Of a DNA stretch of 64,000 bases, positions 45,872 through 54,309 are shown piece after piece (the first letter of the stretch is position 1; the number at the start of each line of letters is the position of its first letter). The position numbers and the translations under genes are program-made. The notes under the pieces are model-generated. The model was not told where the DNA came from. It saw only the letters and a list, made by a program, of their open reading frames with translations, and did no database searches. The stretch lies in assembly GCA_963716235.1 (NCBI GenBank), contig CAVQTE010000018.1:1-64000 (forward strand). Direction: 5' to 3'. Source of the stretch: Sva-07 sp963716235 (GTDB lineage: Bacteria; Actinomycetota; Acidimicrobiia; Acidimicrobiales; Ilumatobacteraceae).

Positions 45872-46213
45872 TCAGGGCAGGTCGATGATGACCGCGATCG
45901 TCTCTCGGATTTGCGACAACGCCAGTGGCCCCACGTTGCGGAGTGTGTCGACTACCCGTGCCGGTGAGACGGCGCGGACATGCTGGCACTGCGCAGCCGA
46001 CGACTGTTCGAGCCCGTTGGCTGGGTCCGGCTCGATGACGACTTCGGTGTGAAAGCCCCGCAGCGTGCTCGTCAGCGGCACGACCTGGATCACGGTCGGT
46101 GTGGCATCGAGAATGCGTTGTGCGGTGACGATGACGGCCGGATGGAGGTAGCCGGCTTCGCGCCCTTCGGGTCGTCCGAGGTCGAGGTTGACGATGTCAC
46201 CCGAGCTCTGCAT
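45872..46213 (-). CDS. MazF/PemK-family toxin
   Basis: The SH3-like MazF fold is visible: SGDIVNLDLGRPEGREAGYL (strand 1 with the GxE-type loop), HPAVIVTAQRILDATPTVIQ, VVPLTSTLRGFHTEVVIEP and the last helix LRNVGPLALSQIRETIAVII. MazF toxins are sequence-specific RNases. ATG 46213 gives 113 residues, typical; the longer frame upstream is a shadow of the antitoxin gene, which it overlaps by 17 bp. Confidence 0.9.
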   Translation of the reverse strand: MQSSGDIVNLDLGRPEGREAGYLHPAVIVTAQRILDATPTVIQVVPLTSTLRGFHTEVVIEPDPANGLEQSSAAQCQHVRAVSPARVVDTLRNVGPLALSQIRETIAVIIDLP

Positions 46214-46391
46214 CGAGCCATGCGGTCTCGTCGCTGCGGAGTTCGCTGCGCAGCTGGCGGCCGATGTGGTCCTGGCGCAGCGCGCGAACGGCGAGAGCAA
46301 CCGTGTTGCCGACGGTCGTGTCGAACTCGGCCGCAAGGCGTTTCAGTTCGTCGTGGGTGCCGACATCGATCCGGACGCTTGTACTGTGCAT
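46197..46391 (-). CDS. MazF-associated antitoxin (RHH-like)
   Basis: The 64-residue product reads MHSTSVRIDVGTHDELKRLA and ends ETAWLDAELG. The strand-helix-helix pattern (STSVRIDVGTHDELKRLA) resembles ribbon-helix-helix antitoxins, and the acidic tail would cover the toxin active site. The start may be 46391 or 46403. It lies directly upstream of and overlaps the mazF-like gene. Confidence 0.78.
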   Translation of the reverse strand: MHSTSVRIDVGTHDELKRLAAEFDTTVGNTVALAVRALRQDHIGRQLRSELRSDETAWLDAELG

Positions 46392-46734
46392 GCAGATCAG
46401 CATACATCGCCGAAGGGCCACCGTGATTTCCCGGCACTCGGCTTGGATTGACATGGACGTGATCGACACCCATGGTTGCTGAGACCTCGCACGCGTCGAT
46501 CACGTGAAGGATCTGTCCTTATGCCCAGTCCGAGCCGACCGGCTCGGACGGGTGATCTTCGATCACCGGCATCAGGGCTGAAGGCGTGCGGGTCATCGCG
46601 GTCCCGAGAATGGGTCATCGAGGGTCGATACCGAGCGCATTCGGCCTCGCTTGGACGAGTGCGCCGGAACGGCTGAGGTCGCTGCACTCCTACCAGCGGC
46701 TTCAGACGACTGCCCGTGCAGCCGATACCCCACC
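46392..46734. other. Non-coding stretch with a type A arm
   Basis: It holds gatttcccggcactcgg-cttgg at 46431-46452, a type A left arm matching the one at 35531, and a possible right arm cgatcacgtgaagg at 46498. The rest up to the glycosyltransferase start shows no gene; the in-frame extension back to ATG 46651 lacks conserved content. Confidence 0.4.
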
Positions 46735-47466
46735 GTGACCTCGCGCCCTCGGTTCTCGATCATCGTGCCCGCTCACAACGAGGAGGCGCTGCTTCCGCGA
46801 GGGCTGGAGGCAATCAGATGCGCGGTGGCTCGTTGCGGTTCGAGTGCCGAGATCGTCGTCGTCGCCAACCGCTGCACCGATGCGACGCAGTCGATCGCCG
46901 AGGACGCTGGTGCCGTGGTCGTGGTCGACGAACACCGGAACATCGCGGCGACCCGCAATGCCGGAGTCGCGGCATCGATTGGTGAAGTCGTCGTGACGAT
47001 CGATGCCGACACGGTCATGCACCCCGACGCGCTCGCTGAAGTTGACCGCCTCGTCGACTCGGGCGCCTACGTGGGAGGAGGGTGCCGTTTCGTCGCGGAA
47101 CGAAACTCCCTCGGCCTGACAGTCACCAGCCTCGTCATGCGTTCCGTCATTACCGTGACGAGATCCGGAGCGGTGATGTTCTGGTGTCGCCGAGACGACT
47201 TCGACGCGATCGGCGGCTTCGACGACGCGTTACGGATCGCCGAGGATCTCGACTTCGCTCGACGGCTGCGGCTGCATGGAAGCGCGACGAATCGCCGATT
47301 CCGCAACGTGCGATCGGCTCCCGCGATCTTCTGCGTGCGCAAATGGGACCGCTTCGGCGATTGGCACTACTTCACCCGCATGCCCGCCGCCGTCAGGCGA
47401 GCGCGCAATCCCCGCGACTCCGACCTGCGCCTGATCGACGAGTACTTCTACGACTACCACACCTGA
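46735..47466 (+). CDS. Family 2 glycosyltransferase
   Basis: GT-A fold: RFSIIVPAHNEEALLPRGLE (~residue 5), DEHRNIAATRNAGVAASIGE, the DxD equivalent TIDADTVMHPDALAEVDRL, GGFDDALRIAEDLDFARRL (the ED acceptor-site motif). It has no membrane helix and 243 residues from GTG 46735. It probably transfers a sugar to a lipid or small molecule. A single-gene unit between type A/B elements. Confidence 0.9.
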   Translation: MTSRPRFSIIVPAHNEEALLPRGLEAIRCAVARCGSSAEIVVVANRCTDATQSIAEDAGAVVVVDEHRNIAATRNAGVAASIGEVVVTIDADTVMHPDALAEVDRLVDSGAYVGGGCRFVAERNSLGLTVTSLVMRSVITVTRSGAVMFWCRRDDFDAIGGFDDALRIAEDLDFARRLRLHGSATNRRFRNVRSAPAIFCVRKWDRFGDWHYFTRMPAAVRRARNPRDSDLRLIDEYFYDYHT

Positions 47467-47529
47467 GCCGCGGCTCGGGCCGCGCCAGATCTGTGATCTG
47501 CTCTGCCCAGTCCTACCAGGTGGGGAAAC

Positions 47530-47653
47530 GTCCGGTTGAGGACCGTCAGATGAGACGTTCACGCCAAGGTCCGTCAGCGAGTTCGAGGCCACCCGAACCG
47601 TCCACACGAGATTCCCCTATCGGAGGGTCCGGCGGGCGTCCCCCTATCGGACA
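47530..47653 (+). repeat. Type B repeat (res-like) with an internal duplication
   Basis: It starts gtccggttgaggaccgtcag and ends cccctatcggacac. The terminal half-site block is duplicated: ttcccctatcgga at 47612 and tccccctatcgga at 47639. It is longer than the other copies for this reason. Confidence 0.6.
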
Positions 47654-47666
47654 CGAGGCGGCCGGC

Positions 47667-47749
47667 GATCATGGGTGCCCTGCTTGGGTGGAAGTCGCAC
47701 AGTCTCGGTGTGTTGGTCGTCGGGCTCTGGCACTCACGATATGTGCGGG
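47667..47749 (+). repeat. Type A palindromic element
   Basis: Left arm gatcatgggtgccc-tgcttggg, right arm tggcactcacgatatgtg. These form an inverted repeat (gggtgcc / ggcactc) with the right arm almost identical to the one at 39950. It directly follows the type B copy. Confidence 0.6.
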
Positions 47750-47897
47750 CGCTGCACGGCCTGCCCGATCGGGCACCCGATAGCGGGCCATTCGGGGCGG
47801 TTGTCGCTGTCCGGTCTCGACCGGATCCTGATGACAGACGTAAGCCTCTGGCGACGGTCGGACATCCCGATGGATGCTGGTGTCGTCACGGGAGGTG

Positions 47898-48836
47898 ATG
47901 ATGTGTGCCGTCCGTCAGGCATTGGTGGCTGTGCTCCTCTTGACGGTCGCGGGGTTGGGTTGCGGCAACAACGGTGACGAGTCAGAAACGACCAGGGTGA
48001 CGGGCGAGTCGGAGCAAACGACGACGACGCCACCGGTGGCCACCAACTCGACCACGACTACGACGTTGACCGGCACCATCCCGGCGACGACCGAAACGCC
48101 CCTTGGCGACACGGGGATCTTGCGGCCCGACGGCATTGGTCCCTTCGGTTTCGGGAGCGCGGCCGACGAGGTTGAAGTTTGGCTGATCGACCAACTCGGC
48201 TCCCCCGATGCCACCGTCGTCGAATCCGGTCAAGGCGGCTGGCCTTTGGAGTCGTGCACGGAACGACGGTTCGCCTACTGGGCCGACGCTGGACTCACGG
48301 TCGGGTTCACCGACCTGAACAGTTACGACACCTCCGGCCTGGTACCGGACTGCGACAACGCCCCGCATCTCGCAGGCTGGTACGTCATCGCCGGCGAAGT
48401 GCCCTGGTTTGGACCCGACCATGGTGGGAACAACCCGCCACCGGAGACCGTGAGCCTCACGACTGCCGAGGGGATTGGACTGGGCTCCTCTGCGGGTGAT
48501 CTGCGCGAGGCCTATCCGATGGCGACCTTCGGAGAACAGGACATCGACACCTACAACCCCACGTTTTTCCGAGTACCAGACACGATGTGGGGCCGGGTTG
48601 AATGGAACCCCACAAGCGACATTCAGAACGCTCTGAACGAACACGGTGCAAACCTCGTGGTCGACGGCATCCTCGGCCCTCGCACTGAGGCTGCGCTCGT
48701 CGAGTTCCAGACCTCCCACGGCATCACCGAGAACGGCGCCGTGGGCTCCCGAACGCTCGCAGAACTCGACGTGTCGGTTCCCGATGATGCACCGATCGTC
48801 TACCTGGCCGCCGGCACCTGGGATTGGGAGTACTAG
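47898..48836 (+). CDS. Lipoprotein with a C-terminal peptidoglycan-binding domain
   Basis: Lipobox LLLTVAGLGCGNN near residue 20 (Cys ~22), then a Thr-rich linker (TTTTPPVATNSTTTTTLTGT). The C-terminal ~60 residues form a PG_binding_1 domain (NLVVDGILGPRTEAALVEFQ, then HGITENGAVGSRT). The middle domain (residues ~80-230) is not recognised. The start at ATG 47898 follows gggaggtg. It is likely anchored outside the membrane and attached to the cell wall. Confidence 0.82.
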   Translation: MMCAVRQALVAVLLLTVAGLGCGNNGDESETTRVTGESEQTTTTPPVATNSTTTTTLTGTIPATTETPLGDTGILRPDGIGPFGFGSAADEVEVWLIDQLGSPDATVVESGQGGWPLESCTERRFAYWADAGLTVGFTDLNSYDTSGLVPDCDNAPHLAGWYVIAGEVPWFGPDHGGNNPPPETVSLTTAEGIGLGSSAGDLREAYPMATFGEQDIDTYNPTFFRVPDTMWGRVEWNPTSDIQNALNEHGANLVVDGILGPRTEAALVEFQTSHGITENGAVGSRTLAELDVSVPDDAPIVYLAAGTWDWEY

Positions 48837-48999
48837 ACGCCCCCCTACTCGACCCGCCGACAGATGGACATTCCGTCCGGCGGGCGACCCATGTCTGAGA
48901 CGGCCCGCCTCACCTCCTCCACTGGTTCGACAGTCGAACACCACCTTGCGGTGGGGCTCGAGACCCGTTCCCCGACGGCGCGTAGGGGGCCATTTCGCG

Positions 49000-49070
49000 G
49001 GTGATCCCTAGACGTCTTGGGACGGTCGGCAGTGATCGGGATGACGCGGTTCCTGAGCGCCATATCTGGA
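49000..49070 (+). repeat. Type A palindromic element
   Basis: Left part gtgatccctagacgtcttggg, right part atgacgcggttcctgagcg and ccatatctgg. The pattern (arm, ttggg core, gcgc-c-atatc arm) matches the others at lower identity. It lies between the lipoprotein and the Phd gene. Confidence 0.45.
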
Positions 49071-49144
49071 TGCTCGCTTCCGGCGTTCTGATCGGCGGCT
49101 GCCGAAACATGTGGCGGGTTGCCACCCCCGAACCTGGCACCTAT

Positions 49145-49162
49145 TGTAGATATGTAACTACA
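49145..49162. promoter_or_regulatory. Palindromic operator before the second Phd/VapC module
   Basis: tgtag-atatgtaa-ctaca is a perfect 5-bp inverted repeat with an 8-bp AT-rich spacer, 8 bp before the GTG/ATG start. It stands out in this GC-rich DNA and resembles Phd operators. Confidence 0.65.
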
Positions 49163-49172
49163 TGGAGGCGTG

Positions 49173-49424
49173 ATGACGACGCAGATGAGCAGCCGACAAT
49201 TCAATCAAGACACCAGCGGCGCCAAGAGGGCTGCCGAGAACGGCCCGGTCTACATCACCGACCGGGGCCGACCGGCACACGTGCTGCTGACCTTCGACGA
49301 CTACGAGGAACTCGTCGGACCACACCGAGCACTCGACCTGCTCGCCGAGCCGGCAGGAGTCGCGGACATCGAGTTCGTGGCGCCGAGGAACACCGACGGG
49401 GCGCGGCCGGCAGCGTTCGAGTGA
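49173..49424 (+). CDS. Phd/YefM-family antitoxin
   Basis: The 83-residue product reads MTTQMSSRQFNQDTSGAKRA, then VYITDRGRPAHVLLTFDDYE, a clear Phd/YefM fold. Its stop overlaps the toxin ATG by 1 bp (TGATG). An operator-like palindrome is directly upstream. This is the fourth TA module in the window. Confidence 0.9.
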   Translation: MTTQMSSRQFNQDTSGAKRAAENGPVYITDRGRPAHVLLTFDDYEELVGPHRALDLLAEPAGVADIEFVAPRNTDGARPAAFE

Positions 49425-49843
49425 TGTTCGTACTCGACACGAACATCGTGTCCGAACTCCGCAAGGTGCGAAGCGGCAAGGCGAACCTCGGGGTTGCCTC
49501 GTGGGCCGAGCAAGTCCCGTCGGCCGAGCTGTTCATCTCCGCGATCACGATCCACGAACTCGAGCACGGCGTGTTGCTCATGGAGCGTTCAGATCCTTCG
49601 CAGGGAGCAGTCCTCCGTGCATGGCTTGACCAGAGCGTGGCCGCAGCGTTCAAGAGTCGAGTGCTCCCGGTGGACGAGCGCGTGGCGCGTCGCGTGGCTG
49701 GCTTGCACCTACCGGATCCCGCACCGTTCCGCGATGCCCTCATCGGCGCGACCGCCCTGGTCCACGACATGACCGTCGTGACCCGAGACCTCAAGGACTT
49801 CCAGCGTTTCGACGAACTCGACGTCATCAATCCCTGGAGTTGA
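49424..49843 (+). CDS. PIN-domain toxin, VapC/FitB-like
   Basis: PIN residues: MFVLDTNIVSELRK (Asp and Glu), TIHELEHGVLLMER (Glu), and PFRDALIGATALVHDMTVVT with DLKDF (Asp). The 139-residue size is normal for FitB/VapC ribonucleases. The stop at 49843 lies 7 bp before a broken recombinase gene, so the boundary appears to be a recombination point. Confidence 0.9.
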   Translation: MFVLDTNIVSELRKVRSGKANLGVASWAEQVPSAELFISAITIHELEHGVLLMERSDPSQGAVLRAWLDQSVAAAFKSRVLPVDERVARRVAGLHLPDPAPFRDALIGATALVHDMTVVTRDLKDFQRFDELDVINPWS

Positions 49844-49849
49844 CCAAGT

Positions 49850-50245
49850 CGTCGAACGCGACACCGAGAACAACTCACCGAGATCTGAGATCGTGTACTC
49901 ACCGGTTTGATGCATCCTCTTCAGCTCCCGCTGCTGCATCGCAGACAGCTTGGGCTGACGGCCCTTCAACTTGCGCTGAGCCCTCGCGACGGCCATCCCC
50001 TCACGGGTGCGCATCCGAATCAGGTCCACCTCGAACTCGGCGAACGTGGCGAGGATGTTGAAGAACAACTTCCCCATCTGGTCGTCCGGGTCGTAGATCT
50101 GACCGCCGAGCGACAGCGACACCCCACGCTGGGCAAGGGTGTACCGATGTCTCGCAACGCCGAGCGCGTGAAGCGCTTAGCGTTGGGCGGTGAGGTCTTG
50201 CTCGTCAGTCGAGCATCGTGCGTATCCAATCAATGTTTCATCCAT
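49850..50245 (-). pseudogene. Serine recombinase (resolvase/invertase), internally deleted
   Basis: The start reads MDETLIGYARCSTDEQDLTA, with the catalytic-Ser region, but stops at a TAA after residue 23. It resumes in frame as HALGVARHRYTLAQRGVSLS then LGGQIYDPDDQMGKLFFNIL and FAEFEVDLIRMRTREGMAVA, and ends in the HTH at LGELFSVSRS near 49850. The central ~60 residues are missing, as is the end of the HTH. It cannot be active. Confidence 0.8.
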
Positions 50246-50287
50246 CAAGAAACCGTGCCGCACGTGGTCGTGCCGATGCGCCGGTGA

Positions 50288-50317
50288 GCGTCCGAATGAG
50301 GACCGGCATCTGAGTCT
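50288..50317 (+). repeat. Type B repeat, first subsite only
   Basis: cgtccgaatgaggaccggca followed by tctgagtctc matches the left ~30 bp of the full copies. It lies 43 bp upstream of the recombinase start (minus strand), where resolvase res sites normally sit. Confidence 0.6.
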
Positions 50318-50472
50318 CAGCGGTCTGTCTCGGCGGCGACGAGCCCCGCCACCGGGACGAACGACCCTAGGACCCCACCCGAACGGCAGCGCACGCTGGG
50401 GGTGGAGGTACGGGACCATGTGCACATCGACCGACGGCGGCTCCAAGGTTTCCCGCTTCTCGGGATGACCGC
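50318..50472. other. Boundary region without a gene
   Basis: No gene recognised. The next gene begins at 50473 on the plus strand; this marks the right end of the cassette region. Confidence 0.3.
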
Positions 50473-51834
50473 ATGAAGCGCGTTGTCATCGCCGGGGCCG
50501 GCGGACGCGACTTCCACACGTTCAACGTCGTGTTCCGTGAGGATCCCGGTGTGGACGTCGTTGCCTTCACGGCGGCGCAGATCCCGAACATCGACCGCCG
50601 CACCTACCCACCCGATCTGGCGGGCGATCGGTACCCCGCGGGCATCCCGATCGTGCCGCAGGCGGAGCTGGCCCAGCTGATCCGGACGCACGACGTGGAC
50701 GAAGTGGTGTTCGCGTACTCCGACATCGCCGACACGGACGTGATGCACCTCGCGGCGCAGGTGCTCGCGACCGGCGCCGACTTCCGTTTGGTCGGCCAGC
50801 GCACCGCCACCCTTCGGAGCCGAAAGCCCGTCGTCGCGGTGTGCGCCACCCGCAGTGGTGCCGGCAAGAGCCAGACCAGCCGGGCCATCGCGCACTTGCT
50901 GCAGGCGCACGGTCTCGTCGTGGCACTGATCCGCCACCCGATGCCCTACGGCAATTTGCACGACATGCGGGTGCAGCGATTCCGCACGCTCGATGACATC
51001 GACGCCAGCAACCCGACGATCGAGGAGCGCGAGGAGTACGAGCTGCCCGTCCGGCAGGGCATCCCCGTCTACGCCGGCGTCGACTACGCCGACGTGGTCG
51101 CGCTGGCCGAGCAGGATGCGGACGTCCTGCTGTGGGACGGCGGCAACAACGACCTACCGTTCCTCCAGCCCGACGTCATGATCGTGGTCGTCGATGCCCT
51201 ACGGCCCGGGCACGAGCTCGCTTTCCACCCGGGCGAGGCCAACGTGCTGCTCGCCGACGTGCTCGTCGTCAACAAGATCGACAGCGTGCCCGACCGTGAG
51301 CGGCCCGCCGTGGTGGACGGAGTGGTGGACGGGCTCCGGCGGCTGAACCCGCGCGCGGACATCGTGCTCGCCAGCAGCCCGGTCACCCTCGACGCCGGGC
51401 CATCCATCCGAGGCAAGCGGGTGCTCGTGATCGAGGACGGCCCCACGGTCACTCACGGGGGCATGCCGTTCGGCGCGGCCTCGGTCGCCGCCCGGGCCCA
51501 CGGCGCCCAACCCGTCGACCCTCGTCCCTTTGCGGTCGGCTCCCTCCGCGGGGTGTACGAGACCTACCCGCATCTCGGCCCGGTGCTGCCCGCCATGGGC
51601 TACAGCGAGCAACAGATCGCCGACCTGGCGGCGACCATCGCCGCCACAACCTGCGACGCTGTCCTGTCGGGCACACCGATCGACCTGGGCTCGGCCCTCA
51701 GGGGGCATGATCTCGGCGGCCGCGTCGTGCGCCACGTCGCGTACGACCTCGACACCGGCACCAAGGAACGGCTCGCAGAACTGCTGGCACCCTGGATCAC
51801 GCGCTGGACCACCCGCGAGGAACCCGATGCATGA
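50473..51834 (+). CDS. COG2403-type P-loop GTPase (cyclic 2,3-diphosphoglycerate synthetase-like)
   Basis: The 453-residue protein has an N-terminal Rossmann domain (MKRVVIAGAGGRDFHTFNVV) and a central P-loop (VCATRSGAGKSQTSRAIAHL, ~residue 130). Further motifs are LLWDGGNNDLPFLQPDVMI and VVNKIDSVPDRE (NKxD-like). This layout is shared with the cDPG synthetase-like family COG2403, often found beside carbamate kinase. Its function in bacteria is poorly known. It overlaps the next gene by 8 bp. Confidence 0.85.
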   Translation: MKRVVIAGAGGRDFHTFNVVFREDPGVDVVAFTAAQIPNIDRRTYPPDLAGDRYPAGIPIVPQAELAQLIRTHDVDEVVFAYSDIADTDVMHLAAQVLATGADFRLVGQRTATLRSRKPVVAVCATRSGAGKSQTSRAIAHLLQAHGLVVALIRHPMPYGNLHDMRVQRFRTLDDIDASNPTIEEREEYELPVRQGIPVYAGVDYADVVALAEQDADVLLWDGGNNDLPFLQPDVMIVVVDALRPGHELAFHPGEANVLLADVLVVNKIDSVPDRERPAVVDGVVDGLRRLNPRADIVLASSPVTLDAGPSIRGKRVLVIEDGPTVTHGGMPFGAASVAARAHGAQPVDPRPFAVGSLRGVYETYPHLGPVLPAMGYSEQQIADLAATIAATTCDAVLSGTPIDLGSALRGHDLGGRVVRHVAYDLDTGTKERLAELLAPWITRWTTREEPDA

Positions 51835-53185
51835 GTCACCGATGCACGGGTTCGGCCCCGAGAGCGAGCGCCTGGCCCGGCTGATCCTCGACTACGTGAT
51901 CGACCGGCTCCGCCAGACCCCGCCGCCGCTCGATGGACCCCGGACACCGGAGGAGCTGCGCGACGCCACCGGGCAGATGATCACCGAGCGGGGGCTCGGG
52001 CCCGACGCCGCGCTGGCTCTTTTCCGTGACGTGCTCGCACCGGCGTGCATCTCGAGCGATCATCCCCGTTATGTCGCGTTCGTCCCGACGGCACCTACTG
52101 AGGCCGCCAGCTTCTTCGACCTCGTGGTGTCGGCCGCCAACATCTACGGGGACTGGTGGCTGGAGGGTGCTGGCGCCATCTACGCCGAGATGCAGACGCT
52201 GCGGTGGCTGGCCGACCTGGCGGGGTTCCCGTCGGACGCGGGCGGCGTGTTCCTGAGCGGCGGCACCGCCGGCAATCTCACCGCGCTCACCGTGGCCCGA
52301 CAGACCTGGCGGCGCCGACACGACACCAACCGCCCTGCGGCGGTCGCCGTCGCCCCGAGCGCCCACTCCTCGGTGCGATTGTCGGCGATGGTCACGGACG
52401 TTCCGGTCCTCGTGGTCCCCGGCGACGAACACGGCCGACTCACCGGCATCCTCCTGCGCGAAGCACTCGACCATGCCGACCAGGAGGTCTTCGCCGTCGT
52501 GGCCACGGGCGGTGCCACCAACACCGGCCTCATCGACGACCTGGCCGGCGTCGCCGAGGTCTGCCAGGACCGTGGGCTGTGGCTGCATGTCGACGCGGCC
52601 TACGGCGGCGCCGCCATGGCGTCGTCGCTCGCCCGCCCCTGGTTCGACGGGATCGAGCGGGCCGACTCGTTCGTCGTCGATCCCCACAAGTGGCTGTTCG
52701 CACCGTTCGACTGCGCGGCCCTCCTCTACCGCGACCCGAACCTGGCCCGGTCCGCGCTCACTCAGCAAGCCGGCTACCTGGAGACGCTGGCGACGACTGC
52801 CCCGCTGAACCCGAGCGACCTGGGCATCCACATGACCAGGCGCGTACGGGGGCTGCCGCTGTGGTTCTCACTGACCTCGCACGGCACGGCCGCCTACGAC
52901 GCTGCGATCACCCGCGGGATCGAGCTGGCCCGTGCGACCGCCGACCGGGTGCGGCAGGCCGAACACCTCGAACTCGTGATGGATCCGCAGCTGAGCGTGG
53001 TGCTGTTCCGGCGGACGGGTTGGGACGCGGACCGATGTCAAGCGTGGAGCGATGAGGCGCTGGCGTCCGGGCTGGGCCTGCTCGTGCCAACGGTGCACGA
53101 CGGCGAGACCGTGTTCCGATGCTGTTTCGTGAACCCGACCACGACGCTCGATGACGTTGATGCGTTGCTCGACGCCATGCGGTGA
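51827..53185 (+). CDS. PLP-dependent decarboxylase (group II, aromatic-amino-acid type)
   Basis: Fold-type I enzyme of 452 residues. FLSGGTAGNLTALTVAR (phosphate binding), WLHVDAAYGGAAMAS (Asp for PLP N1) and VVDPHKWLFAPFDCA (Schiff-base Lys) are typical of DDC/TDC-type decarboxylases. HPRYVAFVPTAPTEAASFFD matches the substrate-entry segment. The substrate cannot be assigned by eye. The ATG at 51827 lies in the end of the upstream GTPase gene. Confidence 0.9.
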   Translation: MHESPMHGFGPESERLARLILDYVIDRLRQTPPPLDGPRTPEELRDATGQMITERGLGPDAALALFRDVLAPACISSDHPRYVAFVPTAPTEAASFFDLVVSAANIYGDWWLEGAGAIYAEMQTLRWLADLAGFPSDAGGVFLSGGTAGNLTALTVARQTWRRRHDTNRPAAVAVAPSAHSSVRLSAMVTDVPVLVVPGDEHGRLTGILLREALDHADQEVFAVVATGGATNTGLIDDLAGVAEVCQDRGLWLHVDAAYGGAAMASSLARPWFDGIERADSFVVDPHKWLFAPFDCAALLYRDPNLARSALTQQAGYLETLATTAPLNPSDLGIHMTRRVRGLPLWFSLTSHGTAAYDAAITRGIELARATADRVRQAEHLELVMDPQLSVVLFRRTGWDADRCQAWSDEALASGLGLLVPTVHDGETVFRCCFVNPTTTLDDVDALLDAMR

Positions 53186-53203
53186 CGCAGTGCGCTCGCT
53201 CGG

Positions 53204-54109
53204 TCAGGTGATCACGCGGGTGCCCGCCCTGCCCTCGAGCACGGCCACAGCCTCCGTGAGCGCCCCGATCGCAGCGACACCGCCGGTGCGCTCGGTGAAG
53301 CGGCACGCGGCCTCGACCTTGGGGCCCATCGAGCCCGCCGGGAAGCCGTGGGTGCGCAGCTCGGTCGTCGTCGCCGACCGGATCGGCCGCGAGTCGGGCG
53401 ACCCGAACGCGGTCTCGACGGCTGCCACGTCGGTGAGGAGCAACAGGGCGTCGGCGTCGAGCGTCTCGGCCAGCAGTGCTGCGGTGAGGTCCTTGTCGAT
53501 CACGGCCTCGACACCGACCAGCACACCCTCGGCCCCCCGCACGACCGGCACCCCACCGCCCCCGGCGCACACCACCAGCACCCCGGCCTCGACCAGCCGG
53601 CGGATCGACGGCGCCTCCACGATCTCGCAGGGCTCCGGCGAGGGCACGACCCGGCGCCACACAGCACCGTCGGGTGCAATGGACCAGTCCCGCTCGTCGG
53701 CCAGTGCCCGGGCGGTGGGCTCGTCGTAGGACGGTCCCACGAACTTGGTCGGCCGGGTGAAGGCGGGATCGGCAGAATCCACGACGCACTGGGTCAGCAC
53801 CGCCACCACTTCACGTCCCGGCAGGGCGTTGTGCAGGCCCTGCACCAACCAGTATCCGATCAGGCCCTGGGTCTCGGCGCCGAGCGGGTCGAGCGGGAAT
53901 GGCTGCGACAACATCGGATCGTCGGCCGATTCCATGGCCAACACACCGACTTGGGGCCCGTTGCCATGCGTGACGATGACCTCGTGATGCTGTGCGAGCG
54001 GCGCGAGTGCGTCCGCTGCCCGCAGCACGTTGCGCCGCTGCGGCTCGGCGTCGGGCCGCTCGCCCCGCCGCAGCAGGGCGTTGCCACCGAGGGCCACCAC
54101 GATCCGCAT
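53204..54109 (-). CDS. arcC: Carbamate kinase
   Basis: ArcC makes ATP and carbamate from carbamoyl phosphate. Motifs are MRIVVALGGNALLRRGERPD, VTHGNGPQVGVLAMES, CAGGGGVPVVRG, AVIDKDLTAALLAETLDADA and GSMGPKVEAACRFTE. Its 301 residues are normal. It is convergent with the PLP decarboxylase and 5 bp downstream of a small gene. No arcA or arcB is seen here. Confidence 0.95.
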   Translation of the reverse strand: MRIVVALGGNALLRRGERPDAEPQRRNVLRAADALAPLAQHHEVIVTHGNGPQVGVLAMESADDPMLSQPFPLDPLGAETQGLIGYWLVQGLHNALPGREVVAVLTQCVVDSADPAFTRPTKFVGPSYDEPTARALADERDWSIAPDGAVWRRVVPSPEPCEIVEAPSIRRLVEAGVLVVCAGGGGVPVVRGAEGVLVGVEAVIDKDLTAALLAETLDADALLLLTDVAAVETAFGSPDSRPIRSATTTELRTHGFPAGSMGPKVEAACRFTERTGGVAAIGALTEAVAVLEGRAGTRVIT

Positions 54110-54114
54110 GTCAC

Positions 54115-54273
54115 TCAGTGTGCACCAAGGCGTGGGGCCAGGACGGCACGATCTGCCCGTACTTCATCTGGCGTCAACCGAGTGTCGGCGACGCCGTGAT
54201 CGACGGCCGGGGTGATCTCTTCTTCGACGAGCAAGTCGATGGTGGCGGTCTGACCGGAACCACGACCGGTCAC
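54115..54273 (-). CDS. Small hypothetical protein (52 aa) upstream of arcC
   Basis: From GTG 54273 the reverse strand reads MTGRGSGQTATIDLLVEEEI and ends RAVLAPRLGAH at 54115, 5 bp before arcC. The sequence is soluble and acidic with a DEVRADRAVL helix. Composition and spacing suggest a real gene in the arcC operon, but I do not recognise it. Confidence 0.45.
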   Translation of the reverse strand: MTGRGSGQTATIDLLVEEEITPAVDHGVADTRLTPDEVRADRAVLAPRLGAH

Positions 54274-54309
54274 GGTGCGTAGGATTGTCGACGACAGGAC
54301 GTTCTCATC

